A program made the translations under genes and the position numbers. The notes under the pieces are model-generated. The model was not told the origin of the DNA and made no database searches. It was given only the letters and a program-made list of their open reading frames with translations. A DNA stretch of 64,000 bases, taken from assembly GCF_910594005.1 (NCBI RefSeq), contig NC_057825.1, forward strand, positions 45,725,037-45,789,036, read 5' to 3'. Positions within the stretch are counted from its first letter, which is position 1. Every line of letters starts with the position of its first letter. This document shows, piece by piece, positions 1-9,330 of this stretch. This DNA is from Cervus elaphus (taxonomy: Eukaryota > Chordata > Mammalia > Artiodactyla > Cervidae).

Positions 1-1514
1 GGGGGAGTAATAGGGAATTTTAAAAGAAAATAAAAGAGAAAAAAGAAAAAAGAAAAAAAAAATTTTTTTTCTTACTTAAAAAAAAAAAAAAGGTAAAAAT
101 ATATCTAGGAATTTCTCTGGAGCTGTTGCGGTCAGTGTGGGTTCAGTTCAGTTTCAGATAGCTCCTCGTTCCAGCTTAGACTTCTCGATATCTACAGGCC
201 CCTTCCGGTGTAGTCAGTGTTTTCTACAGGGATTTTAATCTGTTGCACCGGTCCCTTCTGAAGCGGTTCCCTTTGTTTATTTGGTTTCTGTTTGCCGGTC
301 TCTTCAGTGCCTAATTTCCGCCCTGACACAGGCGGGCGGAGGTGGGCTCTTATTCAGGTTGCTAGTTCCGTCGCGCTGCGGGGAGGGGCTGGCACTGCTT
401 TCCCTGTCTATGCTGCTCAGGCTCCCGGCTGCTCTATATGGAGCGTGCCCTGCGCTGCGCGCAGTTCCAGCCCTCGGGTGTTCCACAAAAGTGCAGAACA
501 AAAAGCTGCGCCTGCTTTTTGTGCCTTCCCCGTCAGAGCGGCTGGGGCAGCCAGGAGCTTGACGGGCGCATTCCCCCCGTGTGCAGCGCGCCTTCTCCCT
601 TCCGTGGTCCCAGCCTCAGTTCCTGCCCATGCCAGTTGGGTGCGTGCACCTTCTGCCCTCCGCGTCCCTAGCTGCAGTCCCCGCCCGCGCCGGTCGGTGC
701 CTGCGCCCTATGATCTCGCCGCGACCCTCCCGGCGGATGTCTACCATCCAGAATCTCAAGAGGCCTTTGATTAGAAACTGGGGGCCTGTTTGCAGTGCGG
801 TAGGGGATGCGGTCTTTGGGGAAGAGCCTGCCCCTTTCCCCTCCCCCCTGCCTCCAGCCTCTGGCGGGGCTGGGCGGGGCTGGGCTGGTCTGGAGCCTGC
901 GAGCTCTTCTCTGGACTTGCTTGGTCCCTTTGTTCTGCGAATGGCCGGCAGTGTGTTCGGGCCAGTTAATTTTCTGTCTCTCTTTTGCTGTCCCACAGTT
1001 TAAGTTGGTAACTCACAAAAGCTCCCTCCGATTGTCCTCAGGGCACTCAGGCCCGGTCCTTACCCTAAGCAATGCTGCCCACTCCTCTCCGTTCGGCCCC
1101 CAATTGCTGGTGGCGGATGCGGGTGTCTGGGGTACTTTTCTGCTGGGAGTTGCTTTTAGGCACGTAATCTGTGGGTTTTATTTATTGTTCCCCTCCCAGT
1201 CAGGTTGCCCTCCGAGATTCAAAAACTTCCCCCAGACCTGCCAGTGCAAGGGTTTCCTGGTGTTTGGAAACTTCCTCTATTAAGACTGCCTTCCCGGGAT
1301 GGATCTCCGTCCTTAGCTCTTTTGTCTCTCTTTTTCTCTTTTATATTTTGTCCTACCTCCTTTCGAAGACAATGGGTTGCTTTTCTGGGCGCCTGATGAC
1401 CTCAGCTAGCGATCAGAAGTTGTTTTGTGAAGTTTGCTCTGCGTTCAGAGAGCAAGAATTTGTAGGAGAGAAAGTGGTCTCCTCATCCTATTCCTCCACC
1501 ATCTTGGCTCCTCC
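1..1514 (-). mobile_element. L1 (ruminant type) 5' UTR, antisense; body beyond the left edge
   Basis: Read on the minus strand, the element starts at 1514 with a typical L1 start (GGAGGAGCCAAGATGG) followed by a purine-rich leader. The interval about 300-900 is GC- and CpG-rich, unlike the AT-rich remainder, and ends in A-rich/T-rich runs at 29-92. This is the layout of a bovine-type L1 5' UTR carrying an internal pol II promoter. ORF1 and ORF2 would lie left of base 1 and are not visible. The overlapping open frames of 93-160 residues at 281-1003 in several frames reflect GC richness, not genes. The 5' end is preserved, so the copy was not 5'-truncated at insertion. Confidence 0.8.
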
Positions 1515-1520
1515 AACAGC

Positions 1521-1580
1521 TGTCTCTGCTTTTTAATATGCTGTCTAGGTTGGTCATTGCCTTTCTTCCAAGGAGCAAAC
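1521..1580 (-). mobile_element. BovB fragment, antisense
   Basis: About 60 bp matches the RT C-terminal part of BovB in antisense, the same segment as 6101-6160 of the larger copy in this window. It abuts the L1 5' end, so the L1 probably landed in or next to an older BovB remnant. Confidence 0.65.
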
Positions 1581-2046
1581 ATATATATATAAAATGTACT
1601 ACTGTCATTATTAGTTTCAAATTTAAATAATGCATAATTATACTTTATTTAAATAGAATATGGATTTCAATAAAAGTATTAGGGAAAGAAACAATAAACC
1701 GTAAAATAATAACATTTGTGGAAGACAGTGAATTAATGTTTTTGCTATGCAGAATAATTTTTAGAAACAAAAGTTAAAAATTTAACATCAGTACAAAAAT
1801 AATATTGGAACGTTGACTCACAAAGTAGGAAATACAAATGGTTAATAGGTATTTTTTGGGGAAAGAGGTTTTACTTTTAATAGAAGAAATGCATTTTAAA
1901 AAAAGCCATTTTTCTTAAGTTTTAAAATATCCAATGTTTCAAAAATAATTATCTTCATCATCAATGAAATGAGAGCTCTCATACAGTTCAGATAATTGGA
2001 ATATAATTCTGGAAGACAAGATATAAATTCACTACAATACTGCATG
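1581..2046. other. AT-rich unique sequence
   Basis: AT-rich sequence with no ORF or repeat that I recognise, between the BovB fragment and the mariner. Confidence 0.5.
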
Positions 2047-2048
2047 TA

Positions 2049-3318
2049 TTAGGTTGGTGAAAAAGTAATTATGATTTTAGACTGTGAATTTTAAATTATT
2101 ATTAATAGGCTCAAACACATCTTCATTAATCAAAATAGGCTATATTACAGTCAACACATTTTGCCAATGAGAATTAAGTTTGTTTATTCCTGTAATGTAA
2201 AAATCCATGCTTCAGGATTTGATGAACTCTTGGAAATTGTTTTCTGCCTCCTGCTGGTTGTGGAAGCATTTTCCCTGTAAAAAGTTGTTGAGATCCTTGT
2301 CAATGGTAGTTGGTTGGTGAGAGTTCAGGTGAATATGGTGGATGAGGCAAAACTTTGTTGTCCAGTTTGTTCAGCTTTTGAAGTGTTGGCTGTGTGACCT
2401 GCAGTAGGGTGTTGGTCGAGGATAACAATTGGGCCCATTCTGTTGCCTAATACCAGCTGCAGGCACTGCAGTTGTTGGTGAACCTCATTGATTTGCTGAG
2501 CATACTTCCCAGGTGTAATGGTTTTGCCAGGATTCAGAAAACTAGAGTGGATCAGACTGACAGCAGACCACGAAACAATGACCATGACCATTTTTTGGTG
2601 CAAGTTTGGCTTTGGGAAGTACTTTAGATTTTCTTCTCGGTCCAACCATTGAGATGGTCATTGCCAGTTGTATAAAATCCACTTTTCATCGTACATCACA
2701 ATCCAATTGATAGATGGTTTGTTGTTGTATAGAATAAGAGAAGATGACAGTTCAAAATGACGATTTTTTTTTTGATTTGCAGTCAGCTCTAAGGCACCTA
2801 CTTATTGAGCTTTTTTACGTTTCCAATTTGCTTCAAATGCTGAACAACCATACAATGGTTCATGCTGAGTCCTTCTGCAACTTCTCATGTAGTTGTAAGA
2901 GGATCAACTTCAATGATGGCTCTCAGTTGGTCATTGTCAACTTTCAAAAGCCAGCCACTGCACTCCTCATCTTCAAGGCTCTCATCTCTTTTGCAAAACT
3001 TCTTGTACCACCACTGCACTGTACGTTTGTTAGTAATTCCTGGGCCAAATGCGTGTTGATGTTGCCAGTTGCCTCTGCTGCTTTATGACCCAGTTTGAAC
3101 TTAAATAAGAAAAAAGCTTGAATTTGCTTTTTGTCTAACACAATTTCCCTAGTCTAAAATAAATATAAAATGAACAGCAAGTAAATCATTAGCAAAAAAC
3201 TTCTACTGAGAAATGTGCATTAAAATGATGTATAACCGCAGTCATTTAAGAATGTTTTCCAATATCAAATGGCAAAGTTCAACAATGCAAAATTGCAATT
3301 ATTTTTGAACCAACCTAA
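2049..3318 (-). mobile_element. Mariner DNA transposon (Hsmar1-like), full length but dead
   Basis: The element starts with the inverted-repeat sequence TTAGGTTGGT at 2049 and ends with its complement ACCAACCTAA at 3309-3318. TA dinucleotides flank it at 2047-2048 and 3319-3320, as expected for mariner target duplication. Its 1270 bp is close to the roughly 1.29 kb of Hsmar1-type elements. The transposase remnant reads on the minus strand. It lies just left of the ERV-A LTRs. Confidence 0.92.
2290..3141 (-). pseudogene. Mariner transposase pseudogene
   Basis: The minus strand encodes a DD34D-type mariner transposase broken by stops and frameshifts. The N-terminal piece (3141-2944) carries the start MLDKKQIQAFFLF and a helix-turn-helix region. 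The catalytic-domain piece (2645-2325) carries SFLNPGKTITPGKYAQQIN. The usual SPTDYH motif with the third catalytic aspartate reads SPTNYH, followed by a stop; the Asp-to-Asn codon is near 2309-2311. The HDNARPH-type motif holding the second Asp is also degraded. Cut-and-paste activity is therefore not possible from this copy. Mariner transposases bind the terminal inverted repeats in the nucleus. Confidence 0.88.
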
Positions 3319-3320
3319 TA

Positions 3321-3574
3321 TATACATGGAGGGAGGAAGAAAATTTTCTGTGCCTTTTAGGTTTTTCTGACTGATTTTAGAATTAAATTGACATGAGACA
3401 GATTAACAGGAGAAAAATGAGATGTGTATGTGGGAGAGACCAAGAGAAACAGTCAGTGGCCAAGATGGCAGAAGCCCTCACATTAAATACCATTTTCAAT
3501 TAAAGACAAAAGAGAGTGTGGGGGTAGTGGTTTGGGACTTAAAAGGTAAGGGAGGCAGTTTGAATTGATAAATA
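3321..3574. other. Unassigned sequence between mariner and ERV-A
   Basis: About 250 bp with a purine-rich stretch. It may be an old LTR piece, but I cannot place it. Confidence 0.35.
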
Positions 3575-4035
3575 GAATATTGACTGCCATATCTGTAAAA
3601 GGATGTTACAGTCATCAATGATTGCAGCCACTACCCTGATAGTGAATACTGGGAATACACAAGAAAGAAAAGAATGCTTGCCATCTACCAGTCATCAAAC
3701 TGTAGTCACTCCTTACAGTGAGCCCTGAAGAAACTCAGGATATGAAAACACAGGATATGAAAACACCTATAGGTCCAAGACAGTTGAGCTGCATATCAAA
3801 GGGATGATTTCAGTAAGCTCAGACTCTTATATCTTCACACAGAAAAGCAGTAAACTCCTTGAGATTTCTAGTTTTCTTTAATTAATAATAATCTTTTGAC
3901 ATTTATGATACCTGCCATTTGTTGCAAAACTCCTATATATCCTGGCTTCCCACCTCCAATCTCCTCAGAGCAGCTCTCTCAAGTTTATTTGAGATGCTGT
4001 CTTCCAGGCTTGAAGTGTTAAAAATTCTAGTCAAA
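3575..4035 (+). mobile_element. ERV-A outer LTR, truncated in R
   Basis: Aligns by eye with 4046-4554 over the U3 and TATA region (CTATATATCCTGG near 3931, then CTCCTCAGAGCAG and a CTTGAAGTG segment). It stops at the polyadenylation-signal region (CAAATAAGA) and lacks the U5 end. It runs directly into a purine-rich tract and the next LTR copy. Confidence 0.7.
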
Positions 4036-4036
4036 T

Positions 4037-4050
4037 AAGATGAGATGAAA
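4037..4050 (+). promoter_or_regulatory. Polypurine-tract-like sequence between two LTR copies
   Basis: AAGATGAGATGAAA resembles the tract that precedes the 3' LTR of ERV-A at 14565-14583 (AAGATGAGGAAATTAAGAAA). A polypurine tract primes plus-strand synthesis and normally lies only just upstream of a 3' LTR, yet the LTR after this one is followed by a leader. Confidence 0.45.
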
Positions 4051-4408
4051 TATTTCTTGCCATATCAGTAAACAAAAAAGTCACAGTCATCAATGGTTGC
4101 AGTGCTCCACTATGAGCTGGTTAGCCCTAAGGGCACTCAGGAAGGAGAAGAATACCTGTGATCTACCAGCCATCAGAATGCAGCCACTTCCTACAGTGAG
4201 TTCCAAGAAAGACCAGGATGTGAAAATACAGGATACTGGCTCCAGGTAGCTGAGGTGCATATGAAGGAGTGATTTCAGTGAGTTCAGGCTCTTGCATCTT
4301 CCCATACAGAGAAAACCACTATATTCCTTAACTTCAGCTATCTGGCTTTCTTTAATTAACAATGACCCTTTAGATGTATGGACTACCTGCTCTTTGCTGC
4401 AAAACTTC

Positions 4409-4415
4409 TATAAAA
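4409..4415 (+). promoter_or_regulatory. LTR TATA box
   Basis: TATAAAA about 100 bp upstream of the AATAAA signal in the same LTR, the spacing expected for U3/R of an LTR promoter. Confidence 0.6.
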
Positions 4416-4507
4416 CCTGGCTCCTCCCCTTGCCTCCTCAGAACATTTCTCTCAGGATCACTCAAGATGTTACCTCCTGGGCCTGAAGCCCTAAAATTTC
4501 CTACTGA

Positions 4508-4513
4508 AATAAA
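4508..4513 (+). terminator. LTR polyadenylation signal
   Basis: AATAAA within GAAATAAAACATAAC, followed by about 40 bp of U5 ending in AAGTCA. The same arrangement occurs in the ERV-B LTRs on the minus strand at 41755-41760 and 34312-34317. Confidence 0.6.
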
Positions 4514-4554
4514 ACATAACTCAACTTTAAGGTTTGAGACTATCTCTTAAGTCA

Positions 4555-5372
4555 AAAGCTATGGTGACCCCCAAAGGGGCCAGAGCAGATTTCTCTCCTT
4601 CACCTGAATACTAATAGGACCCAGAGCCTTGGTACCACCCAAGGCTTCTTGTGTCCACCTGCATCCTAAAGGAGTCCACATGAATTTGAGTGAGTCTCTC
4701 TTGGTTCTTGGATATCCTGTATTGGTTGATGATCCTGAGTTTTGTTTGGTGAGATATAGTAGGTCTGCCCCTTCCCAGCTGAGAGATACTGGATGGGGCT
4801 TGATTGAAAGATGCTGAAGAATACCCACCTAAGTGAAAGATACTGGGGACGGGGGTGATTGAAAGAAAGACACCAGGGTCTGCTCAGTTGTAGGAGACTG
4901 AGTGGTCTTGCATGAGTGGTTAAGTAAGAGCCTGATCTGATGCTCTTTTTTTTTTTTTTCCAATTCCACTGCCTTAATAGAATTTTTCAGGGTAAAGGTG
5001 AAGATATTGCATGAGAGCTTTGCTCCAGGGAAAAGAGACAAGGTTTCTCCTGGCCAGTTATGACTTTCTTAGGTGACTGAGAAATTTACCAGATTGATAG
5101 AGACCAAGTCCTCATACTATGCAGTGGTTCCATACGGAAATCCATTCATTAATTAAAACACTTGCTCGCCCAAAGATCAAAAATTAGAGTTGGCCATTCA
5201 GCCATCTGAGCACCCATGGTGGTCTTAGACTGCTGGAGGAAAAAGCTGAGACATGTAATACAAGCTGAAAGGACTCTGGGGTGATGCCTGGAGGACTCAA
5301 GCTCACAAGTATCACACAGGTCTACCACCCGATTTTACTAGTAAATTTTGTTCCTGACAAATTCCACTTAAG
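4555..5372 (+). mobile_element. ERV-A leader region
   Basis: Non-coding leader that aligns with the reverse complement of 40690-41713 in ERV-B: AGTTATGACTTTCTTAGGTG near 5060, and GGCCATTCAG...GTGGTC...CTAGACTGCT-like text near 5190-5235. Around 4780-4880 it holds a few copies of the AAAGATACTGG unit that forms a longer array in ERV-B. A T run at 4947-4960 interrupts it. Homology stops at 5372, where the nested insertion begins. Confidence 0.65.
4562..4579 (+). promoter_or_regulatory. Candidate retroviral primer-binding site (tRNA-Trp-like)
   Basis: Seven bases after the LTR end the sequence reads TGGTGACCCCCAAAGGGG. Its first ten bases, TGGTGACCCC, equal the start of the primer site complementary to the 3' end of tRNA-Trp. 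The rest has diverged. ERV-B shows TGGTGACC at the same place on the minus strand. Confidence 0.55.
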
Positions 5373-5658
5373 ATGGTGATAGCCTATGGTGAATGGTTTT
5401 GCCTTTGTGATCTCCAAAGAAGAGAATTTATTTTCAGGATCAGAGATGAGGCTTCAGGCACTCAGAACTTGGTGTGGCAAAAGTTTTATTACAGTGAAAA
5501 AGGAATAGAGAAAGCTTCTGACATAGACATCAGAAGAGGGCAGAGAATACCCTCTTAGTCTTATTAAGGCCTTATATACTTTTCTAAGATTGTAAAGGTC
5601 TTACCAGACCAACTCCCACAACTTACATCTTAAGATAATAGGATTAGTCAGAAATCCA
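5373..5658 (-). mobile_element. Antisense LTR piece nested in ERV-A
   Basis: On the minus strand there is a TATA-type box (AGTATATAAGGCC near 5570) and about 80 bp later an AATAAAAC signal near 5480, then a U5-like tail. The order fits an ERV LTR of a family unlike that of ERV-A. The BovB at 5659-9164 cuts it; its other part may be 9165-9330. Confidence 0.5.
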
Positions 5659-7040
5659 TGCGACCCCATGGACTGCAGCATGCCAGGCTTCCCTGTCTTT
5701 CACCAATTCCCAGAGCTTGTTCAAACTCAAGTCCATCGAGTTGGTGATATTACCCAGTCATCTCATCCTCTGTCGTCCCCTTCTTCTCCTGCCTTCAATT
5801 TTTCCCAGCGTCATGGTCTTTTCAAGTGAGTCAGTACTTCGGATCGGGTGGCCAAAGTATTGGAGTTTCAGCTTCAGCATCAGTCCTTCCAATGACTATT
5901 CAGGACCAATTTCCTTTAGGATGGACTGGTTGGATTTCCTTACAGTCCAAGGGACTCTCAAGAGTCTTCTCCAACAATACAGTTCAAAAGCATCAATTCT
6001 TTGGTGCTCAGCTTTCTTCATAGTCCAACTCTCACATCCATACATGGCTAATGGGAAAACCATAGCTTTGACTAGATGGGCCTTTGTTGACAAAGTAATG
6101 TCTCTGCTTTTTAATATGCTGTCTAGGTTGGTCGTAACTTTTCTTCCCAAGGAGCATGCATCTTTTATTTCATGGCTGCTGTCACCATCTGCACTAATTT
6201 TGGAGCCGACCCCCCCAAAAAAAGTATCTCATTGTTTCCACCATTTCCCCATCTATTTGCCATGAAGTGATGGGACTGGATGCCATGACCTTTGTTTTCT
6301 GAATGTTGAGTTTTAAGCCAACTTTTTCTGTCTCCTCTTTCACTTTCAGCAAGAGGTTGCTTAGTTATTCTTCACTTTCTGCCATAAGGGTGGTGTCATC
6401 TGCATATCTGAGGTTATTGATATTTCTCCTGGCAATCTTGATTCCAGCTTGTGCTTCATCCAGCTGGCACTTTGCATGATGTACTCTGCATATAAGTTAA
6501 ATAAGCAGGGTGACAATATACAGCCTTGGCATACCACTTTCCAGATTTGGAACCAGTGTGTTGTTCCATGTCCAGTTCTAACTGTTGCTTCTTGACCTGC
6601 ATACAGATTTCTCAGGAGGCAGGTCAGGTGGTCTGGTATTCTCATCTCTTTAAGAATTTTCCACAGTTTGTTGTGATTCACACAGCCAAAGGCTTTGGCA
6701 TAGTCAATAAAAGCAGACATTTTTCTGCAACTCTCTTGCTTTTTCAAAGATCCAATAGATGTTGGCAATTTGATCTCTGGTTCCTTTGCCTTTTCTAAAT
6801 CCAGCTTGAACATCTGGAAGTACACGGTTTATGTACTGTTGAAGCCTGGCTTGGAGAATTTTGAGCATTACTTTGCTAGCATGTGAGATGAGCGCAATTG
6901 TGCGGTAGTTTGAGCATTCTTTGGCATTGCCTTTCTTTGGGATTGGAATGAAAACTGATCTTTTCCAGTCCTGTGGCCATTGCTGAGTTTTCCAAATTTG
7001 CTGGCAGATTGAATGCAGCACTTTCACAGCATTATCTTTT

Positions 7041-7242
7041 TTTTTTTTAGTTTTTTTTTTTTTCATTTATTTTTATTAGTTGGAGGCTAATTACTTCACA
7101 ACATTGCAGTGGGTTTTGTCATACATTGACATGAATCAGCCATGGAGTTACATGTATTCCCCATCCCGATCCCCCCTCCCACCTCCCTCTCCACCCGATT
7201 CCTCTGGAACTTCCCAGTGCACCAGGCCCGAGCACTTGTCTC
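7041..7242 (-). mobile_element. L1 3' end (ruminant), 5'-truncated, inserted in BovB
   Basis: The poly(A) tail appears as T-rich runs at 7041-7064. It is preceded, on the minus strand, by the bovine-type L1 3' UTR with a G-rich segment (reverse of CCCCCCTCCCACCTCCC at 7170-7187). An exact 14-bp target duplication, CAGCATTATCTTTT, flanks it at 7027-7040 and 7290-7303. Confidence 0.9.
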
Positions 7243-7289
7243 AACAAGTGCTTATCTTTTAAGATTATCTTAAAAGATAATCTTTTAAG
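7243..7289. repeat. 47-bp filler at the L1 5' junction made of direct and inverted target copies
   Basis: Between the truncated L1 and the right target duplication lie TTATCTTTTAAG (7252-7263), its inverse CTTAAAAGATAA (7269-7280) and ATCTTTTAAG (7280-7289). All resemble the adjacent target TTATCTTTTAAG at 7295-7306. A second inverted repeat, GCACTTG/CAAGTGC, spans the L1 edge at 7232-7251. Confidence 0.75.
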
Positions 7290-7971
7290 CAGCATTATCT
7301 TTTAAGATTTGAAATAGCTCAACTGGAATTCCATCACCTTCACTGGCTTTGTTTGTAGTGATGCTTCCTAGGGCCCACTTGACTTTGCATTCCAGGATAT
7401 CTGGCTCTAGTTGGGTGATCACACCATCAATTGTGGTATTGGGGTCATGAAGATGTTTTTTGTTAGTTCTTCTGTGTATTTTTCCCACCTCTTTTAACAT
7501 CTTTTGCTTCTGTTAGGTCCATACCATTTCTGTCCTTTATTGTGCTCATCTTTGCACGAAATGTTCCCTTGGTATCTCTAATTTTCTTGAAGAAATCTCT
7601 AGTCTTTCCCATTCTATAGTTTCCTCTATTTCTTTGCATTGATCACTGAGGAGGGCTTTCTTATCTCTCCTTGCTATTCTTTGGAATTCTGAATTCACAT
7701 GGGTATATCTTCCCTTTTCTCCTTTGCTTTTCACTTCTCTTCCTTTCATAGTTGTTTGTAAGGCTTCCTCAGACAACCATTTTGCCTTTTTGCATTTATT
7801 TTTCTTGGGGATGGTCTTGATCACCGCCTCCTGTACAATGTCATGAACCTCCATCCATAGTTCTTCAAGCACTCTCTCTAGCAGATTTAATCCCTTGAAT
7901 CTATTTGTCACTTCCACTGTATAATTATAAGGGATTTGATTTAGGTCTTCTGAATGATCTATTGACTTTCC

Positions 7972-8670
7972 CTACTTTCTTCTATTTAAGTCTGAATTTG
8001 GCAATAAGGAGTTCATGATCTGTGCCACAATCAGCTCCTGGTCTTGTTTTTGTTGACTGTATAGAGATTCTCCATCTTTGGCTGCAAAGAATACAATCAA
8101 CCTGATTTTGATGTTGACCATCTGGTGATGTCCATGTGTAGAATCTTCCTTGTGTTGTTGCAAGAGGGTGTTTGTTGTGACCAGTGTGTTCTCTTGGCAA
8201 AACTCTGTTAGCCTTTGCCCTGCTTCATTCTGTACTCCAAAGCCAAATTTGCCTTTTACTCCAGGTATCGCTTGACTTCCTATATTTGCATTCCAGTCCC
8301 CTATAATGAAAAGGGCATGTTTTTGGGGTGTTAGCTCTAGAAGGTCTTGTAGGTCTTCATAGAGCCATTCAACTTCAACTTTTTCAGCATTATTGGTTGG
8401 GGCATAGAGCTGGATTACTGTGATATTGAATGGTTTGCTTTGGAAATGAACAGATATCATTCTGTCGTTTATGAGATTGCACCCAAGAACTTCATTTTGG
8501 ACTCTTTTGTTGACTATGAGGTCTACTCCATTTCCTCTAAGGGATTCTTGCCCACAGTAGTGGATATAATGGTCATCTGAGTTAAATTCACCCATTCCAG
8601 TCCATTTTAATTCACTGATTCCTAAAATGTCGGTGTTCACCCTTGCTGTCTCCTGTTTGACTGCTTCCAA
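7972..8670 (-). pseudogene. BovB endonuclease domain (APE-like), mostly open
   Basis: A 232-codon frame encodes the N-terminal AP-endonuclease-like domain that nicks target DNA for target-primed reverse transcription. Visible motifs are ILGISELKW (catalytic Glu), QLYAPTNN and FIIGDWNAN (Asp/Asn pair). The terminal TDHELL motif with its Asp-His pair is read in another frame (8200-7982), so a frameshift separates it. The RT frame downstream is broken several times. No intact ORF2-like protein can be made. Confidence 0.88.
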
Positions 8671-9164
8671 TTTACCCTTGATTCATGGACCTAACATTCC
8701 AGGTTCCTATGCATTGTTGCTCTTTACAGCATTGGACTTTATTTCATCACCAGTCACATCAACAACTGGACATTGTTTTTGCTTTGGCTGTCTCTTCATT
8801 TTTTCTAGTGTTATTTCTCCATTCTCCTCCAGAAGCATATTGGGCACCTACCGACTTGGGGAGTTCAGTTTCAGTGTCATATCTTTTTGCTTTTTCATAC
8901 TGTTCATGGGGTTCTCAAGGCAAGAATATTGAAGTGGTTCGCCATTCCCTTCTCCATGGACCACATTTTGTCAGAACTGTCCACCATGACCCATCCATCT
9001 TGGGTGGCCCTTCATGGCATGGCTCATAGTTTCATTGAGTTAGACAGGGTTGTGATCCATGTGATCAATTTAATTAGTTTTCTATGACTGTGGTTTTCAT
9101 TCTCTCTGCCCTCTCATGGATAAGAATAAAAGGTTTATGGAAACTTGCTGATGGGAGAGACTTC

Positions 9165-9330
9165 TCTAAGATGAAGTAATGTAGGGAAGAAAAAAGCAAT
9201 ACACATTTTTCCTTTTCTCCTCCTTGAGGTCCCTGGTCCCCTTTCTGCTCCTTGAAGGCTCTGGACCCCTTTTTTATCCTCAGGGGCCTTGGACTCCTTA
9301 TCAACTTACCTAAGAATTAACTATCTCAAT
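9165..9330. mobile_element. Remaining part of the nested insertion
   Basis: Follows the 5' end of the antisense BovB and precedes the point where ERV-A homology resumes. It probably is the other portion of the antisense LTR at 5373-5658 split by BovB. This is inferred from position; I see no diagnostic motif. Confidence 0.35.

Larger units (their letters stand above)
4046..4554 (+). mobile_element. ERV-A inner (5') LTR
   Basis: An LTR of about 509 bp starting TGAAAT and ending AAGTCA. It has a TATA box at 4409-4415, a CTCCTCAGAAC...TCTCAGG segment that is conserved in all related LTRs of the window, and a polyadenylation signal at 4508-4513. It is followed by a primer-site candidate and leader, which makes it the functional 5' LTR position. 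Confidence 0.8.
5896..7917 (-). pseudogene. BovB reverse transcriptase, frameshifted and interrupted by L1
   Basis: Remnants in order on the minus strand: linker (7917-7546), fingers region with GDGIPVELFQILKD (7500-7285), then, after the L1 insertion, QQWPQDWKRSVFIPIPKKGNAKECSNYR-type text (7066-6704; only part quoted is needed to place it), palm motifs FIDYAKAF and QGCILSPCLFNL (6825-6361), and the C-terminal CESW...RIDAFELYCWRRLL region (6150-5896). The nucleotide sequence still encodes the YADD catalytic loop near 6395-6410, but in another frame from the preceding motif. RT activity is lost. Confidence 0.88.
5659..9164 (-). mobile_element. BovB (RTE LINE), nearly complete, antisense
   Basis: About 3.5 kb including a 250-bp L1 insertion. 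Reading 9164 to 5659 it contains the end of the 5' UTR, the endonuclease, the RT and the C-terminal region. The last roughly 40 bp of the BovB 3' end are missing, so the 3' end was lost after insertion. It sits inside an antisense LTR that is itself inside ERV-A, which makes it one of the younger layers of the nest. Confidence 0.92.

Noticed and set aside
281..1283. Overlapping open frames of 93-160 codons on both strands at the left end, resembling a GC-rich first exon or CpG-island gene
   Set aside because: The sequence is an antisense L1 5' UTR, identified by the GGAGGAGCCAAGATGG start at 1514. Many frames are open at once, which is a composition effect.
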